Source: Magnetococcales bacterium
Lineage (GTDB): Bacteria; Pseudomonadota; Magnetococcia; Magnetococcales; JADFZT01
Assembly: GCA_015232395.1 (NCBI GenBank)
Contig: JADFZT010000008.1
Coordinates: 30,099-94,098 of the forward strand
Direction of reading: 5' to 3'
Length of the DNA stretch: 64,000 nucleotides
Each line of letters begins with the position of its first letter. Position 1 is the stretch's first letter. The notes beneath the pieces were generated by a model. It made no database searches, had not been told where the DNA came from, and was given only the letters and a program-made list of their open reading frames with translations. Made by a program: the position numbers and the translations under genes. This document shows, one piece after another, positions 18,901-28,423 of the stretch.

Positions 18901-19676
18901 TGCTCAACCTCCTGGGCAACGCCGTCAAATTTACCCCAGAGGGGGGGCGGGTTTCAGTGGTACTGCGGCCAAAGGAGGATAACCGGATCCGCTTTGAGGT
19001 GATCGATACCGGAGTAGGTATCCCCCCGGCCATCAAGGAACAGATTTTTCAGCCCTTCACCCAGGCAGACTCTTCCACCACCCGGCGTTTTGGTGGAACA
19101 GGGCTGGGGCTCACCATCTGCCGGGAGTTGGTGGAACGCATGACCGGAGAGATCGGGGTGGAAAGTCAGGAGGGAAAAGGGGCGACATTTCATTTCGAGG
19201 TGCCCCTGCCCAGAGCCCCCGAGCCAAAATCCGACAACCTGAAAAATGTCTTACGGGGACGCCCCCGCACCACCCCCGAAGCAGAAAAAAAGAAGGTGGC
19301 CGGTTTGTCGATCCTGCTGGTGGAGGATAGCGCTGACAATCGGTTATTGATCGAACTTTATTTAAAAAAATCCCCCCATGAGCTAGCCTTTGCCGAGAAT
19401 GGGCTGCAAGGGGTCGAAGCCTTCAAGAGCGGTCATTACGACCTGGTTTTCATGGACATACAGATGCCGGTGATGGATGGCTATACCGCTACCCGGGAAA
19501 TACGGGCCTGGGAAAAAGAGACCGGTGCCAAGCCCACCCCCATTGTAGCCCTCTCTGCCCACGCCCTGAAGGAAGCCACCCAAAAGGCGTTGGATTCCGG
19601 CTGTAATGTGCACCTGACCAAACCCATCCGCAAAAAAAGATTGCTGGAATTTTTGAAACAATTGGCTCTGGAATAA
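15990..19676 (+). CDS. Large membrane hybrid histidine kinase with four PAS domains
   Basis: The 1228-residue protein begins with about eight hydrophobic segments (residues 15-280) resembling an integral-membrane sensor domain. Four PAS domains follow at roughly 320-440, 450-570, 585-705 and 710-835. HisKA has [17 protein letters not shown], the HATPase has [16 protein letters not shown] and GTGLGLTI, and the C-terminal receiver has [19 protein letters not shown] with the acceptor Asp. ATG at 15990 has AGGA upstream; an ATG at 15972 is in frame but has no site. The ligand is unknown; multiple PAS domains suggest redox, light or small-molecule input. Confidence 0.92.
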   Translation: MDKVTQPGQPHFTFSDFGMEVLAGALVALLGLVVLIGWHSHNISLIQAHASLVPMQYNTAVGFLLCGAGLLGAVTARHNLTLILGTLVLLLGFTTLVEYLLAADLGIDQMFMRSYITQHTSHPGRMAPNSALCFSLTGFTLINIRLLSRHWRGPMAVGISGALIFALGAVPLLGYPFQMESAYGWGDLTRMALHTAIGFVTLGMGLVAYAWRWEQKQSTLFPAWFPVLATLVTFTITIALWQAYHVLDMGITNPLESFSAQHAHDALLVFGLILGVVLGTTIRLSQTAAKRAALAEEVNHRLEVEIQVRKKSEAALVESEERLRTVLENMPIMLDAFDDDGRIIVWNNACEQLTGYDSQEVIGNPNMLEKFYPDPDYRTRVIDSIRKKEGDFIDQVFEMTAKDGHKRMVSWSNISNRIPIPGWSTWAVGVDITERVRSEEKLRKTAQALQQSETLFRSLFDSSPLPMMLVEGPERSISLINKKFTELLGYDRDDIPDVSHWWPLAFPDPSYREEIKEAWWNHLQQVEAQPSGNHPPLEARVQCKDDRVRYLEALFSRIGEKGLVIFSDQTGRRHMAETLRLSEERHRTLVSATSSVVWTTDAQGGFAERQFGWESFTGQSWEDHQGYGWLEMIFPDDREKLQKVWQEALESRSIYQSDGQIWHHATQSYRHFTARAVPLLDSDGSLREWIGTIIDETDRKAAQASLDRLHRRNELLLNAAGEGIYGLDLEGLTTFINPAGARMVGWQVEELVGRPQHEMIHHSHADGTPYSHKNCPIYESIQDGKVHVEEQEVFWRKDGSCFPVAYVSTPIWEDGEIQGAVVVFRDISERKQAEAAIQQGKEAAEVANRAKSEFLATMSHEIRTPLNTIIGMTDILGESPLNNEQKNQVNLLSRAGQGLLAIINDILDLSKIEAGHLLLENIPFDLHGLVKGIVEILEVAAREKNLHMAHTFSPGVATHVWGDAQRLRQVLLNLLGNAVKFTPEGGRVSVVLRPKEDNRIRFEVIDTGVGIPPAIKEQIFQPFTQADSSTTRRFGGTGLGLTICRELVERMTGEIGVESQEGKGATFHFEVPLPRAPEPKSDNLKNVLRGRPRTTPEAEKKKVAGLSILLVEDSADNRLLIELYLKKSPHELAFAENGLQGVEAFKSGHYDLVFMDIQMPVMDGYTATREIRAWEKETGAKPTPIVALSAHALKEATQKALDSGCNVHLTKPIRKKRLLEFLKQLALE

Positions 19677-19950
19677 TGACATGAAAGAGCCCTTCTCCCC
19701 TCCCCTTCCATAGAGCCTGTTGCAGGTGCCGCTTGTGGACTGAGACCCTTCCCAATGAGGAGCAGCAACAGACAAAACCGGCCTTTTGTGGGCTGTTTTT
19801 GCCAGAAAAGAGGTTTCTCTGGCGCATAAAAATCAGAATCAAAACGCAATCATCAAATTTTGAAAGAAAATTTCCGGCTTGCCACAAGGCTCTTTCAAAT
19901 AACCGGAACAGGCTTCATATCAGCTCCGGTTCAACAGGTGAGTCCAACAC

Positions 19951-20072
19951 GCCACAGAGGGCACAGAGAACACAGAGAAAAGCAAATTCGAGCCAAAATC
20001 GTTCCTGGTAGTGGTCGGAACATTCAGCTGTTTTTCATGCTTTTCCTCTGTGACCTCTCTGTTCTCTGTGGC
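19951..20072. repeat. CACAGAG-type inverted-repeat element (MITE-like)
   Basis: The left arm starts at 19951 with GCCACAGAGGGCACAGAG and continues to 19984. The right arm at 20038-20072 is its imperfect inverted copy and ends CTCTGTGGC. The arms enclose about 53 bases with no coding capacity. CACAGAG-rich inverted elements like this are dispersed in many bacterial genomes. Confidence 0.75.
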
Positions 20073-20098
20073 ACATTTTTCGGTTTTGAATGAAGTTT

Positions 20099-20124
20099 AA
20101 ACGATGGCCTTAAGCGCATCGTTT
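20099..20124. repeat. Small inverted repeat
   Basis: AAACGATG at 20099-20106 pairs with CATCGTTT at 20117-20124 across ten bases. It sits just downstream of the CACAGAG element and has no T-run. It may be part of the same non-coding repeat cluster. Confidence 0.45.
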
Positions 20125-20385
20125 GAACCAAAATGCGTATCACCATCGCCAATGGCCCTATATCCGATCCCAGCCAACGCTTTCCCTCCCCGGATTTGAC
20201 GGTTTTGGCGCCATGTCAATCTCATGCCATCTCCTGACCTACACCCTTCAGACCGTCACCACGGCAGATTCCTTGATATGGCTGGGATGGCTTGGTCGCT
20301 GACTTTGGAATGAAAATTGCGAAACTCCCTGACAAAGGAACAGCCCACTCTTATCGGCGTTCCATTTCATCAAGTGGAGATTCCA

Positions 20386-20556
20386 ATGCCAGCCGACACC
20401 CTTCCCCGAAACAACGACTCTTTGGGTGAACTTCTCATCCAATCCAGCCTTTTTTCCGGGGTCACTCTTGTGTCGGTCACTGTGGCTGTGGCTTTCGCCA
20501 AAATGGTGGATCACACCCTGATCATCCTGGAGCAAACCTTTCCCTTCCTGGGATAG
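20386..20556 (+). CDS. Possible small membrane protein (56 residues)
   Basis: A short frame starting ATG at 20386, with GGAG eight to ten bases upstream, encodes a polar N-terminus followed by one hydrophobic segment (SLFSGVTLVSVTVAVAFA) and a second, weaker one. There is no family match I can name, and the region is otherwise repeat-rich and non-coding. A chance frame is a serious alternative. Confidence 0.25.
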   Translation: MPADTLPRNNDSLGELLIQSSLFSGVTLVSVTVAVAFAKMVDHTLIILEQTFPFLG

Positions 20557-20836
20557 CCCCAACCAGCAAAAAACAGGTTCAGCGAGTCTGGCAAAATGGG
20601 CAAGGAGTGACCTGGGCAGGTCTCAAGCAGTCACTGAAAAATGTTTCGTGATGCAATTCAGGCGCTACGCATTACGTATCGCGATGCACATTCTTTCAGC
20701 CGCCCTGCTTGAGAACTGCACGAACCGCATCGTTCGAAAACCATCAGAGGCATGCGAACCAGAGCCGCTATCTTGGGTCGGTTGCGCACAGGTGCTTGAT
20801 GGGACGATTGGCTTGAAGGTGCGATGCGCCCTTGAT

Positions 20837-20864
20837 TGATGCAGCTCGCAACACTCACCACGTC
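20837..20864. repeat. REP-like repeat, diverged copy
   Basis: The bases TGATGCAGCTCGCAACACTC and following are a diverged inverted copy of the 28-base repeat found at 63487-63514 and 63642-63669, and are related to the copy at 21002. It lies in non-coding DNA. Confidence 0.5.
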
Positions 20865-20944
20865 CTACGCAGGTTAGATTCCCATCTGCGTGGCAATAAC
20901 GATAATAAAATCTGGGGAATGATGACGCGCCCCATTTCCAAATA

Positions 20945-20973
20945 GAATGGCTATAGCTGTTCTATAGTCGTTC
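20945..20973. repeat. Inverted repeat with 12-bp arms
   Basis: GAATGGCTATAG (20945-20956), a five-base loop and CTATAGTCGTTC (20962-20973) form a near-perfect inverted repeat. The TAGTCGTTC-CAAATT part recurs near 63743-63762, again next to REP-like copies, so it belongs to the same composite element. Confidence 0.6.
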
Positions 20974-21001
20974 CAAATTAAAATGGCACATCAGTCTTGA
21001 T

Positions 21002-21029
21002 TGATGCGGTTCGCGTTGCTCATCACATC
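21002..21029. repeat. REP-like repeat, inverted copy
   Basis: TGATGCGGTTCGCGTTGCTC followed by ATCACATC differs by two bases from the reverse complement of the 28-base repeat at 63487 and 63642. It is flanked by CCTACGCG, as in many proteobacterial intergenic repeats of this sort. Confidence 0.7.
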
Positions 21030-21384
21030 CTACGCGTGAGTTCCCCTGGAAATGAACTATCAGGGCAAAGCATGTGTGCCCTTCTGAATTGGAATGACTA
21101 TACCTGCAAAAGGCATACTTGAAATCCACTGGAGGCACGCAACGTTTTTGCCGTCATTCCTGGAAAAGCGGAGATGACGAGTCAGAAAAGCCTACCCAGC
21201 CCTACCAACAGATTCGTCTCGCGTTACGAATGACGTAACACGCATTTCTTTTTACGGAAAATGACTCCCAAAACACGGTCCGTTGCTTCCGAAGCGCTTG
21301 CCGAACACCTCGGTCTGTGTTTCAAATGTTTTGAGATACGCCTGTCACGGCTGCCAGGCGCTGCTGATATCAGCAAAGAGGACT

Positions 21385-23913
21385 CTAGCCACCATCATGC
21401 CCTGCCAACTGATAGACGGTATCCATCAACACCGCCTTTTTGATGGGCTTGGCCAGATAATAGTCGCAACCGGCTGCCAGGGCCTCTTCGCTAATCTCTT
21501 TCAAGGCGTGGGCCGTGAGGGCGATGACCGGGGTATGGGGACGCCCCTCTTTCTTTTCCCATTGGCGAATTTTTCGGGTGGCGGTAATGCCGTCCATGAT
21601 CGGCATCTGCACATCCATCAACACCATGTCATATCTTCCAACCTGAAATTTTTCCAGGGCTTCAGCGCCATTTTCGGCCATTTCCAGCTGATGTGCCGTT
21701 TTGATGAAATAGGCCTGAATCAGCAAACGATTGTCGGCAGAATCATCTACCAGCAGGATGGAAAGGGTTTTTTGTCGGCGGTCCAAGTGGCGTCGATCTT
21801 TTCCTCGCCGATCATTCCCCCGCCGATCCCCCCCTCGTCGGTCATTTCCCCGCCGCTCGGAAAGAACAGAGGTCAATCTGGGTTGAAAATTCATATGAGC
21901 CCGTTCCGAGAGCGGTTTGTCGCCATCGGTTGGGCTGGCTTCGGGCAAGGGAACAGCAAACTTAAAGCAGCTGCCCATGTCGTCAGCACCACTCTCCACC
22001 CAGATACGCCCTCCCATTTTATCCACCAGCTGCTGACAAATGGTCAGCCCCAGACCTGTTCCACCATACTCCCGGGTGGTACTGGTATCAGCTTGGGTAA
22101 AAGGAAAAAAAATCGCCTCGCGTTTGTTTTCCGGAATACCCGGACCGGTATCGGTCACACTGAACTGGATAAAATGGTCGCTGCCTGAATCCACTCTGAG
22201 GGAAACCGTGCCGTGTTGGGTAAATTTAACGGCATTCCCCAGAAGGTTGAGAAGAATCTGGCGAATCCGTCCCGGATCCCCCACCACCTGCCGGGGCAAT
22301 TTATCCGCCAGGTGATGGGTCAAAACAAGATTTTTTTCCCGGGCGTGCAGGGAGAGCACTTCAGCCGTCCCCACCGCAAGCTCTACCAGATTGAACGTCT
22401 TGCGTTCCAATTCCAGCTGCCCGGCTTCAATTTTGGATAGATCCAAAATATCGTTGATCAAGCTCATCAACGCCTCTCCAGAGCGGTTTGAAGTCTCCAG
22501 ATAGCGTTTTTGTTCGTCATTAAGCCGGGTTTCCAGCATCAACTCCCCCATGCCGATGATGGCGTTCAGGGGGGTGCGAATTTCGTGGCTCATGGTGGCC
22601 AAAAAGGCGCTTTTGGCCCGGTTGGCGGCTTCCGCGCGTTGTTTATCCTGCAAAGCTTCTTCCGCTCGCTTGCGTTCGGTCACATTGCGGCCAACGGCAT
22701 AGACACACCCTTCCTTGGCGATGGCGGTCCACTCCGTCCAGAGATAGTGTCCCTCCCGGTGCAGACTGCGAAGGGGAAAATCCCGAGCTGCGTGCCCCTC
22801 CTCGATAATTTTGGCCATTTCCCCTTTGGTTTTTTCCCGATCCTCGGGGTGAACCAACTCCAGATAGGAAAGAGTCAGGAGTGTCTCTTCGGGATAGCCC
22901 AGGGTTTTTTCCATTCCAGGGTTGACCCTTTTGAAGGAGCCGTCGGAATTCAGGATGCACATCAGGTTGGGGGAGAGAAAAAAGAGGGAGTCCCGCTCCT
23001 CCTCAGCCCGGCGGCGCTCTTCCAGCTCCCGACTGAGTTGGGCCGTGCGTCGAATAACCCGGTTTTCCAGATCCTGGTTAAGTTTCTGGATCTCCTCTTC
23101 AGCCTGTTTTCGGTCGGTGATATCCCGGATGAATGAGGTAAAAAAGGGTTTGCCGTCGATTTGAAAGGGGGTGATGGCCAGTTCTACCGGAAACATCCGC
23201 CCCGTTTTCCCCTGGGCCATGGTTTCCAGACGACGGTTGACCATCTTGCCATGACCGGTGGCCAGATATCTTTTCAACCCCTGCCGATGGGCCTGACGAT
23301 GTTCGGGAGGAATGATCAGTTGATCGACAGTGCGGCCCCACACCTCCTCACCGGGATAACCAAACATTTTTTCCGCAGCAGGATTAAACTCCAAAACCCG
23401 GCCATCGCCGTCGGTGGTAATGATGCAGTCCAGAGAGGTTTCCAGGATCGCCTGCTTACGCGCCTCGCTCTCCTGAATGGCTGCTTCCACCTGCTCCCGG
23501 CCTGCCCAGTTGCCAAAGGCCTGGGCGTGATAGCGCAGGCGGGCAATCATCTCCACCTTTTCAGGCAGCTTGATCAGATAGTCATTGGCCCCCAGGGAAA
23601 AAGCCCGGGCCTTTACTTCCGGGTTTTCTTCCACCGTCAGCATCAGGATCGGTACCTGGGCCAACTCCCGATCACAGCGGAATCGTTGCAGCAGCGTGAG
23701 CCCGTCGATATCGGGCATCAGGAGATCAAGAAGAATGACAGCTGGTTGGGTTTTATGGGCCAGCGCATGGGCTTCCAGGGGATGGATACAGACAACCAAC
23801 TCAAGATCCGGGGCATCCTCAAGAAGAGTCCCCATCAGGTGACTGGTGGTAGGCTGGTCATCCACCAGAAGAATTCGGTGGGAAGTTGGCCTCACGTTAT
23901 GGGCAAGACTCAT
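21385..23913 (-). CDS. Hybrid histidine kinase: receiver-PAS-PAS-HisKA-HATPase-receiver
   Basis: The 842-residue soluble kinase starts with a receiver ([22 protein letters not shown] with the acceptor Asp). Two PAS domains follow (about 150-270 and 300-420), then HisKA with [21 protein letters not shown], a HATPase domain ([27 protein letters not shown]), and a C-terminal receiver with [19 protein letters not shown]. Before the last receiver is a charged linker made of repeated DRRG-type pentapeptides (about residues 685-712). There is no membrane segment, so an upstream kinase probably feeds the first receiver. It converges with the 15990-19676 kinase. Confidence 0.92.
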   Translation of the reverse strand: MSLAHNVRPTSHRILLVDDQPTTSHLMGTLLEDAPDLELVVCIHPLEAHALAHKTQPAVILLDLLMPDIDGLTLLQRFRCDRELAQVPILMLTVEENPEVKARAFSLGANDYLIKLPEKVEMIARLRYHAQAFGNWAGREQVEAAIQESEARKQAILETSLDCIITTDGDGRVLEFNPAAEKMFGYPGEEVWGRTVDQLIIPPEHRQAHRQGLKRYLATGHGKMVNRRLETMAQGKTGRMFPVELAITPFQIDGKPFFTSFIRDITDRKQAEEEIQKLNQDLENRVIRRTAQLSRELEERRRAEEERDSLFFLSPNLMCILNSDGSFKRVNPGMEKTLGYPEETLLTLSYLELVHPEDREKTKGEMAKIIEEGHAARDFPLRSLHREGHYLWTEWTAIAKEGCVYAVGRNVTERKRAEEALQDKQRAEAANRAKSAFLATMSHEIRTPLNAIIGMGELMLETRLNDEQKRYLETSNRSGEALMSLINDILDLSKIEAGQLELERKTFNLVELAVGTAEVLSLHAREKNLVLTHHLADKLPRQVVGDPGRIRQILLNLLGNAVKFTQHGTVSLRVDSGSDHFIQFSVTDTGPGIPENKREAIFFPFTQADTSTTREYGGTGLGLTICQQLVDKMGGRIWVESGADDMGSCFKFAVPLPEASPTDGDKPLSERAHMNFQPRLTSVLSERRGNDRRGGDRRGNDRRGKDRRHLDRRQKTLSILLVDDSADNRLLIQAYFIKTAHQLEMAENGAEALEKFQVGRYDMVLMDVQMPIMDGITATRKIRQWEKKEGRPHTPVIALTAHALKEISEEALAAGCDYYLAKPIKKAVLMDTVYQLAGHDGG

Positions 23914-23991
23914 CCTGGATTGGATCCTTCCTCACCCGCCCAAGAGAGGCAAATGGCAGGGTTGGGGGTGGCTTTGGCAAACCAATGGGGC

Positions 23992-24084
23992 GCTTTCGTC
24001 AGCTTGTGGAAACAGGGTCGCCTCCTGGAACACCAAACCGATGGGAGGCCCAAACAAAACGTTCCCAAAGATGCAGAGCCCTTC
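23992..24084 (-). pseudogene. Possible ABC-ATPase (ModC-like) Q-loop remnant
   Basis: In the 238-base gap between the kinase start and nnrS, one minus-strand frame contains PPIGLVFQEATLFPQ. This reads like the Q-loop of molybdate-type ABC ATPases, which commonly have IGLVFQEARLFP, and just upstream is G-x-I and LF spacing as in ModC. Walker A, signature and Walker B parts are absent. It would be a short leftover of a deleted gene; chance resemblance over 15 residues cannot be excluded. Confidence 0.3.
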
Positions 24085-24151
24085 CGTAACGAAACAGATT
24101 TTCACGCTTTTAAAAATAAGCAGCCATGAAATTTGTTTCCTGCCAACACCT

Positions 24152-25357
24152 TCAACCAGGTTGGCCATCCGCCCGGGGCTTGACCAGCATCGGGCTGAAG
24201 TATACCAAAAAAATCCCATATCCGATAATCCAGAATAGCCCCGAAAGGAGAATATTCAGATCACCGGGAAGCTCTGGAAAGCCGATTCGCAGGAGGGCTG
24301 CCAGGGGTAAAAGCAGAAAAAAAAGCGTAACCCACCCGGAGTGCTTCAAGGTGCGACCGGTATGGAGCAGGGCAATCCGGGACATGATGCCAGCAGTAAA
24401 CAACCCCATGGCGCCCACGGTGAGGGCATGGATGGCGGTGGATTGGGGCATCCAATCAAAAATAATGGCGCCACCCCGAAGCAGCAAACCCATGACGATC
24501 CAGAGATACCCCAGATGCAAAACCCACAAGAGGGGGGTGTTGAGGGTTTTAAAGCTGTGCCAGGTGGCCAGACGCAGGGCTTGCAGCCCCCCCACCACGA
24601 TCAAAATCCAGCCAAAGACCGGATGATCCATGACAACCACATCTCCGATCAAAACCGGCAGCATGGCAGCCATGGCCGTGTACTCAATCAGCGCAGGCGT
24701 CTTGAATTGGACATCGATGCCATGCTCCTGAAAGCTGCTTTTGGTGAACATGGGCATGATATGCCCCCCCACCATCACCAAAAAAGCCACCATGGCATCC
24801 ACCCCCAGGTAGAGCCCCCGGTAGGCGGTTTCGTCGGTCAAACCGAGGGCTTCCAGATGGATCAGGAGGTCTCCGGTAAAGAGCACACCCAGCAGGATGG
24901 GAAAAACCCGGTGGCCCATCATACCGGTGGTCCAGAGGGGAGGTGCGACCACCATCAGGAGCGCGATGGGAAAAGCCATGTCAACGAGGCTGACCAACCA
25001 CACCGGCAGAAAAGCCGAAAAACCGATGGCGCAGCGCCCCAAAAACCAAAGCACCACCATCCCCATCAAGGGTCGGCCTGTGAGAGGGGGCTGCTTGGTC
25101 CAGTTGGGGGAGGCGGTGAGGAGAAATCCGGCAGCAGCCGCCCCCACAAAGCCGATCAACATTTCGTGGCCGTGCCACCAGATGGGATTGAGAAAGAGTT
25201 CCGGCTGCCAAACGCCCTTTAAATATCCCAACCACACCCCCATGGCCAGCATGGCCCACAATCCAGCCAAGATAAAAAAGGTACGGAAGCCGTAGGCAAA
25301 GAGGACGCCTGTCAGAGATCGCCGGGGGGAATCAGGCGTTTGGGACGGTTGGTTCAT
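24152..25357 (-). CDS. NnrS family membrane protein
   Basis: The 401-residue polytopic protein has about twelve hydrophobic segments and matches NnrS: FAYGFRTFFILAGLWA at the start, WWHGHEMLIGFVGAAAAGFLLTASPNWT with the conserved His pair, and GGHIMPMFTK later. NnrS is a haem- and copper-containing membrane protein tied to nitric oxide stress and denitrification regulons. No nor or nir genes are in the window. GGAG sits seven bases before the ATG. An FNR/DNR-type operator was looked for upstream but none was clear. Confidence 0.9.
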   Translation of the reverse strand: MNQPSQTPDSPRRSLTGVLFAYGFRTFFILAGLWAMLAMGVWLGYLKGVWQPELFLNPIWWHGHEMLIGFVGAAAAGFLLTASPNWTKQPPLTGRPLMGMVVLWFLGRCAIGFSAFLPVWLVSLVDMAFPIALLMVVAPPLWTTGMMGHRVFPILLGVLFTGDLLIHLEALGLTDETAYRGLYLGVDAMVAFLVMVGGHIMPMFTKSSFQEHGIDVQFKTPALIEYTAMAAMLPVLIGDVVVMDHPVFGWILIVVGGLQALRLATWHSFKTLNTPLLWVLHLGYLWIVMGLLLRGGAIIFDWMPQSTAIHALTVGAMGLFTAGIMSRIALLHTGRTLKHSGWVTLFFLLLPLAALLRIGFPELPGDLNILLSGLFWIIGYGIFLVYFSPMLVKPRADGQPG

Positions 25358-25417
25358 GGGGTTCTCCGGATGGCTCTCCGAGAGCGGAAAAAGGGTGCCA
25401 TCGATGGAATCATAGCC

Positions 25418-25741
25418 TTAAAAAATCAAAAAAATCTCAGGAATCACGTTTTTTTGGTGGCGCTCTACACGCTCCCAAAAATCATAAAACTCCTGCCACA
25501 CTATTTTGGATTCCTCGTTTGGGTCGAGGTAAAAATCCTCTGGTTAGGTGGTGTCGTAAAAAGGATCATTTTGCACCCCTTCCAGAACTCCAACCGTGAT
25601 GATTTCCTGGGTACAGGGATCCCCCTCCACTCAAAATCTTTCGATCAGATTGAAAAGGTGATCAAAATTTTCCGTCTGCTTATCGGCCAGCTGCTGCATC
25701 CGATAATGCACCCATTCACCGAGGGCCAAAGCGACTTCAGG
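25418..25741 (-). pseudogene. Decayed gene with two in-frame stops
   Basis: One continuous minus-strand frame of 108 codons reads like protein throughout but is broken by TGA at 25633-25631 and TAA at 25546-25544. The three pieces include GEWVHYRMQQLADKQTENFD, then EGDPCTQEIITVGVLEGVQ, then PNEESKIVWQEFYDFWERVE, and end at TAA 25420-25418. The wording EG-x-x-TQEI-x-TVGVLEG and W-x-x-x-x-x-FW is reminiscent of small uncharacterised families of roughly 110-130 residues (DUF7674-like, tentative). The upstream end overlaps the last codons of the sensor kinase. Stop readthrough is an unlikely alternative. Confidence 0.55.
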
Positions 25742-27548
25742 CCTCCCTTTCGGCTTCACCTGGCGACGGCTCTTGGGCCTCAGGCAAAACAACCCAAAAA
25801 ATCGACCCCTGGGGATCGGCCGGACGCATGCCGACCGTACCGTTCATCGCTTCCACCAGGCTTTTAACGATGGCCAGCCCCAGCCCGGTGCCGCCCATCT
25901 CCCGGGAACGCCCCGGATCTGCCCGATAAAAACGCTCAAAAAGCCGCTCACGATGGTGGGCTGCGATTCCCGGTCCGTCATCTTCCACTTCCAGGGTAAC
26001 CTCTCCACCAGAAGCTTGGCAGCGGATCTGGATCTGCCCTTGGGGTGGGGTATATTTGACCCCATTTTCCAGCAGATTCAAAATGATCTGGATCAAGGCA
26101 CCCCCATCGGCCATCACTTGGGCATGGGGGGGGGTATCCACGGAAATCCGGATCTCCTTCTCTTCCAGGGAGCGCCCCATGGAATCGATACAGTGGGCCG
26201 TTTTTTCGACCAGGTCCACTGCCCGAATCTCCAGGGGATAGTGTCCGGAGTCGATCCGGGAAAGATCCAGCAGTCGGGTGATGAGGGCAGAGAGGCGCTG
26301 GGCGTGGCGCTTCATGGCGTTGAGCATGGATGGCCCCACCTTGGGATCACTCATGGCCCCATCCAAAAGCAGCTCGGAGTTGGCCAGGATGATGGCGGTA
26401 GGGGTGCGCAGCTCGTGGGAGACGTTGGCGACAAACTCCCGGCGCATCTCCTCCAACCGGTGGATTTCAGTAATATCGTGGAGCACCACCACGCTGCCAC
26501 CCTCCCCTTTTTGCCCCGTAACCCGGGCCAGCACCCGACGTTCGACGCTTCCGGGAAGATTAAACTGGGCCGAGGCACTTTGGCAGGGTTGACTATTTTG
26601 AATCAACTCTGCCACCTCGGTGATCGGCGGCAGTTGGGCTAAAGATTGACCGATGGGGGCCTGTTTCCAGGAGAGGAGCGTGTGGGCTGCCCGATTGACC
26701 AGAATGATCCGCCCTTCCCGATCCAGGGCGATCACCGCTTCACTCATTCCCTCCAAAACCGCTTCAAAGCGGTGGCGCTCTCCAGCCAGATTGTTGACGG
26801 CGGCTTCCAGCTCCCGGGCCAAGCGGTTGAAGGAGCCAGCCAAGCCGCTGAACTCATCCCGGGTTTTTACTTCCAGGCGCTGGCCTAGAGCCCCGGCTGC
26901 CAGCTGACCGGAAACCCCCGCAGCCATCTGTTGGGCATTTTCCACCAAGGTGCGCAGGGTTCGGGTGAGGAGATGGGAAGCGAGCCAAGAGATGAGGATG
27001 GCGATCCCCAAACCCAATCCACCAGCCACCAGAAGAAAAAGCCGCAGCCGGTTGATGGTTTCATCCACTTTTTTAAGAGAAACCTGAACCCGCACCACCC
27101 CAGCCCCCTCGTCGTGCTGATAGGGAATGGCGACATAGAGCATTTCGGCCCGGAGGGTGGTGGAAAAACGTCGGGAGATGCCAACGCTCTCCTGCATGGC
27201 TTGGCGCACTTCCGGGCGATTGCCGTGGTTTTCGATGGTGCGCACCCGCTCCACCTCCAGCTGGGAATCCCCCAAAACCTGGCCATCCACGGCGATGATG
27301 GTCACGCGGTTTTCAATGGCTTTGCCGAAGCGATCCGCCAAGAGATCCATGCTTTCGATCGTCTCCGGCACCGCTCCTTGGAGGACCATCTCCCGAGCCC
27401 CCCGGGCGTTGCGCAAAAGATCGTCCTGAATGCTGGCTTCGATCCAGTTGCGCAGGACATTTTCCAGAAAAAAACCGGTAGCCAGATCCGCGGTAAAAAT
27501 CAACAGGACCGAAACAATGAAAAGCTTGCCGCGAACGCCGATATTCAA
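25737..27548 (-). CDS. PhoR-like sensor histidine kinase
   Basis: The 603-residue kinase has a first membrane helix (about 8-28), a periplasmic region to about 165, a second helix (about 170-192), HAMP, a PAS domain (about 255-365), HisKA with FVANVSHELRTPTAIILANSE, and a HATPase (NLLENGVKYT, DDGPGIA, GGTGLGLAIVKSL). The layout is that of PhoR, the phosphate-starvation sensor. It starts with TTG overlapping the TGA of the upstream regulator (TTGA), so the two are translationally coupled. No pst or phoU gene is nearby, so phosphate sensing is probable only by similarity. Confidence 0.88.
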   Translation of the reverse strand: MNIGVRGKLFIVSVLLIFTADLATGFFLENVLRNWIEASIQDDLLRNARGAREMVLQGAVPETIESMDLLADRFGKAIENRVTIIAVDGQVLGDSQLEVERVRTIENHGNRPEVRQAMQESVGISRRFSTTLRAEMLYVAIPYQHDEGAGVVRVQVSLKKVDETINRLRLFLLVAGGLGLGIAILISWLASHLLTRTLRTLVENAQQMAAGVSGQLAAGALGQRLEVKTRDEFSGLAGSFNRLARELEAAVNNLAGERHRFEAVLEGMSEAVIALDREGRIILVNRAAHTLLSWKQAPIGQSLAQLPPITEVAELIQNSQPCQSASAQFNLPGSVERRVLARVTGQKGEGGSVVVLHDITEIHRLEEMRREFVANVSHELRTPTAIILANSELLLDGAMSDPKVGPSMLNAMKRHAQRLSALITRLLDLSRIDSGHYPLEIRAVDLVEKTAHCIDSMGRSLEEKEIRISVDTPPHAQVMADGGALIQIILNLLENGVKYTPPQGQIQIRCQASGGEVTLEVEDDGPGIAAHHRERLFERFYRADPGRSREMGGTGLGLAIVKSLVEAMNGTVGMRPADPQGSIFWVVLPEAQEPSPGEAEREA

Positions 27549-28246
27549 GACTCATCGTCCGGGGAAGAGCGAAATCGATAACCGATGCCCCGTTGGGTCT
27601 CCACATAGTGGCCAACGGAACCCAATTTTTCCCGCAGGCGATTGACGTGGGCATCCACCGTGCGGGTCTGCACATCCGCCCGAATCCCCCAGACCGCTTC
27701 CAGCAGGGTGGCCCGGGATTGCACCCGGCCCTTGCGGGAGAGCAGCGTATCCAGAAGACGAAATTCCAGCGGGGTGAGGAAGGTTTCCTTTTCGTCCACC
27801 CACACCCGGTGGCCTGCCCGATCCAGTCGGATACGACCAAACACCACCCCCTTGGTGGTCGCAGTCTGGGCTTTGGGGCGACGCAGGATGGCGCTGATAC
27901 GCAGGATAAGCTCCCGCACAAAAAAGGGCTTGACCACATAGTCGTCCGCCCCCACCTCAAAACCAACCACCCGGTCGATCTCCTCGCCCTTGGCGGTGAG
28001 CATCACCACGGGAATCAGGCGGGTAGCGGGATGGGCGCGCAGCTGGCGGCAGACATCCAGGCCAGTGATGTCCGGCAGCATCAGATCCAGCAAAATCAGG
28101 TCTGGAACCGGCTCCCGAAAAGCCTCTTGGAGAGCTTCCGATCCGTTCAAGGCGGTGCGGGTTTGATAGCCCTCTTTTTCAAGACTGTACTGCAGAGAGT
28201 CCAGCAAGTCTTTTTCATCGTCGACGATCAGGATAAGATTCGGCAT
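27545..28246 (-). CDS. PhoB-like OmpR-family response regulator
   Basis: The 233-residue protein has a receiver (ILIVDDEKDLLDSL, LLDLMLPDITGLD with acceptor Asp, MLTAKGEEIDRV, VVKPF) and a C-terminal winged helix (LTPLEFRLLDTLLSRKGRVQSRATLLEAVWG, RTVDAHVNRLREKLG, RGIGYRF). This is the PhoB subgroup of OmpR regulators. ATG at 28246 is chosen because AAGGA lies eight bases upstream; a longer frame starting near 28294 lacks a site. It overlaps the sensor gene by four bases and is divergent from prfC. Confidence 0.9.
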   Translation of the reverse strand: MPNLILIVDDEKDLLDSLQYSLEKEGYQTRTALNGSEALQEAFREPVPDLILLDLMLPDITGLDVCRQLRAHPATRLIPVVMLTAKGEEIDRVVGFEVGADDYVVKPFFVRELILRISAILRRPKAQTATTKGVVFGRIRLDRAGHRVWVDEKETFLTPLEFRLLDTLLSRKGRVQSRATLLEAVWGIRADVQTRTVDAHVNRLREKLGSVGHYVETQRGIGYRFRSSPDDES

Positions 28247-28423
28247 CGCTTCATCCTTGCATTGCCCCGATTTCCAAAACAGAATCGGAGTCAAACAACT
28301 ACCGGGAAACGTTTCAGTTTAATCCCGATAGGTTCGTTATACCAGGGATGGGAAATCAGGCCGCCACGACCCGGTGAGTAAAGGATTCCCCAGGGTTGGG
28401 CTGCCGCTTAGGAAGGATTGTGC

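Larger units (their letters stand above)
19677..21384. other. 1.7-kb intergenic region with repeat elements
   Basis: This is the largest non-coding stretch. It lies between the convergent ends of two hybrid kinase genes, so it need not hold promoters for them. It contains a CACAGAG-type inverted-repeat element (19951-20072), a small hairpin (20099-20124), REP-like copies (20837-20864, 21002-21029) and a 12-bp-arm inverted repeat (20945-20973). Base composition from 20640 on is patchy and unlike the flanking genes. The only frame with some protein character is the short one at 20386-20556. Confidence 0.6.
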
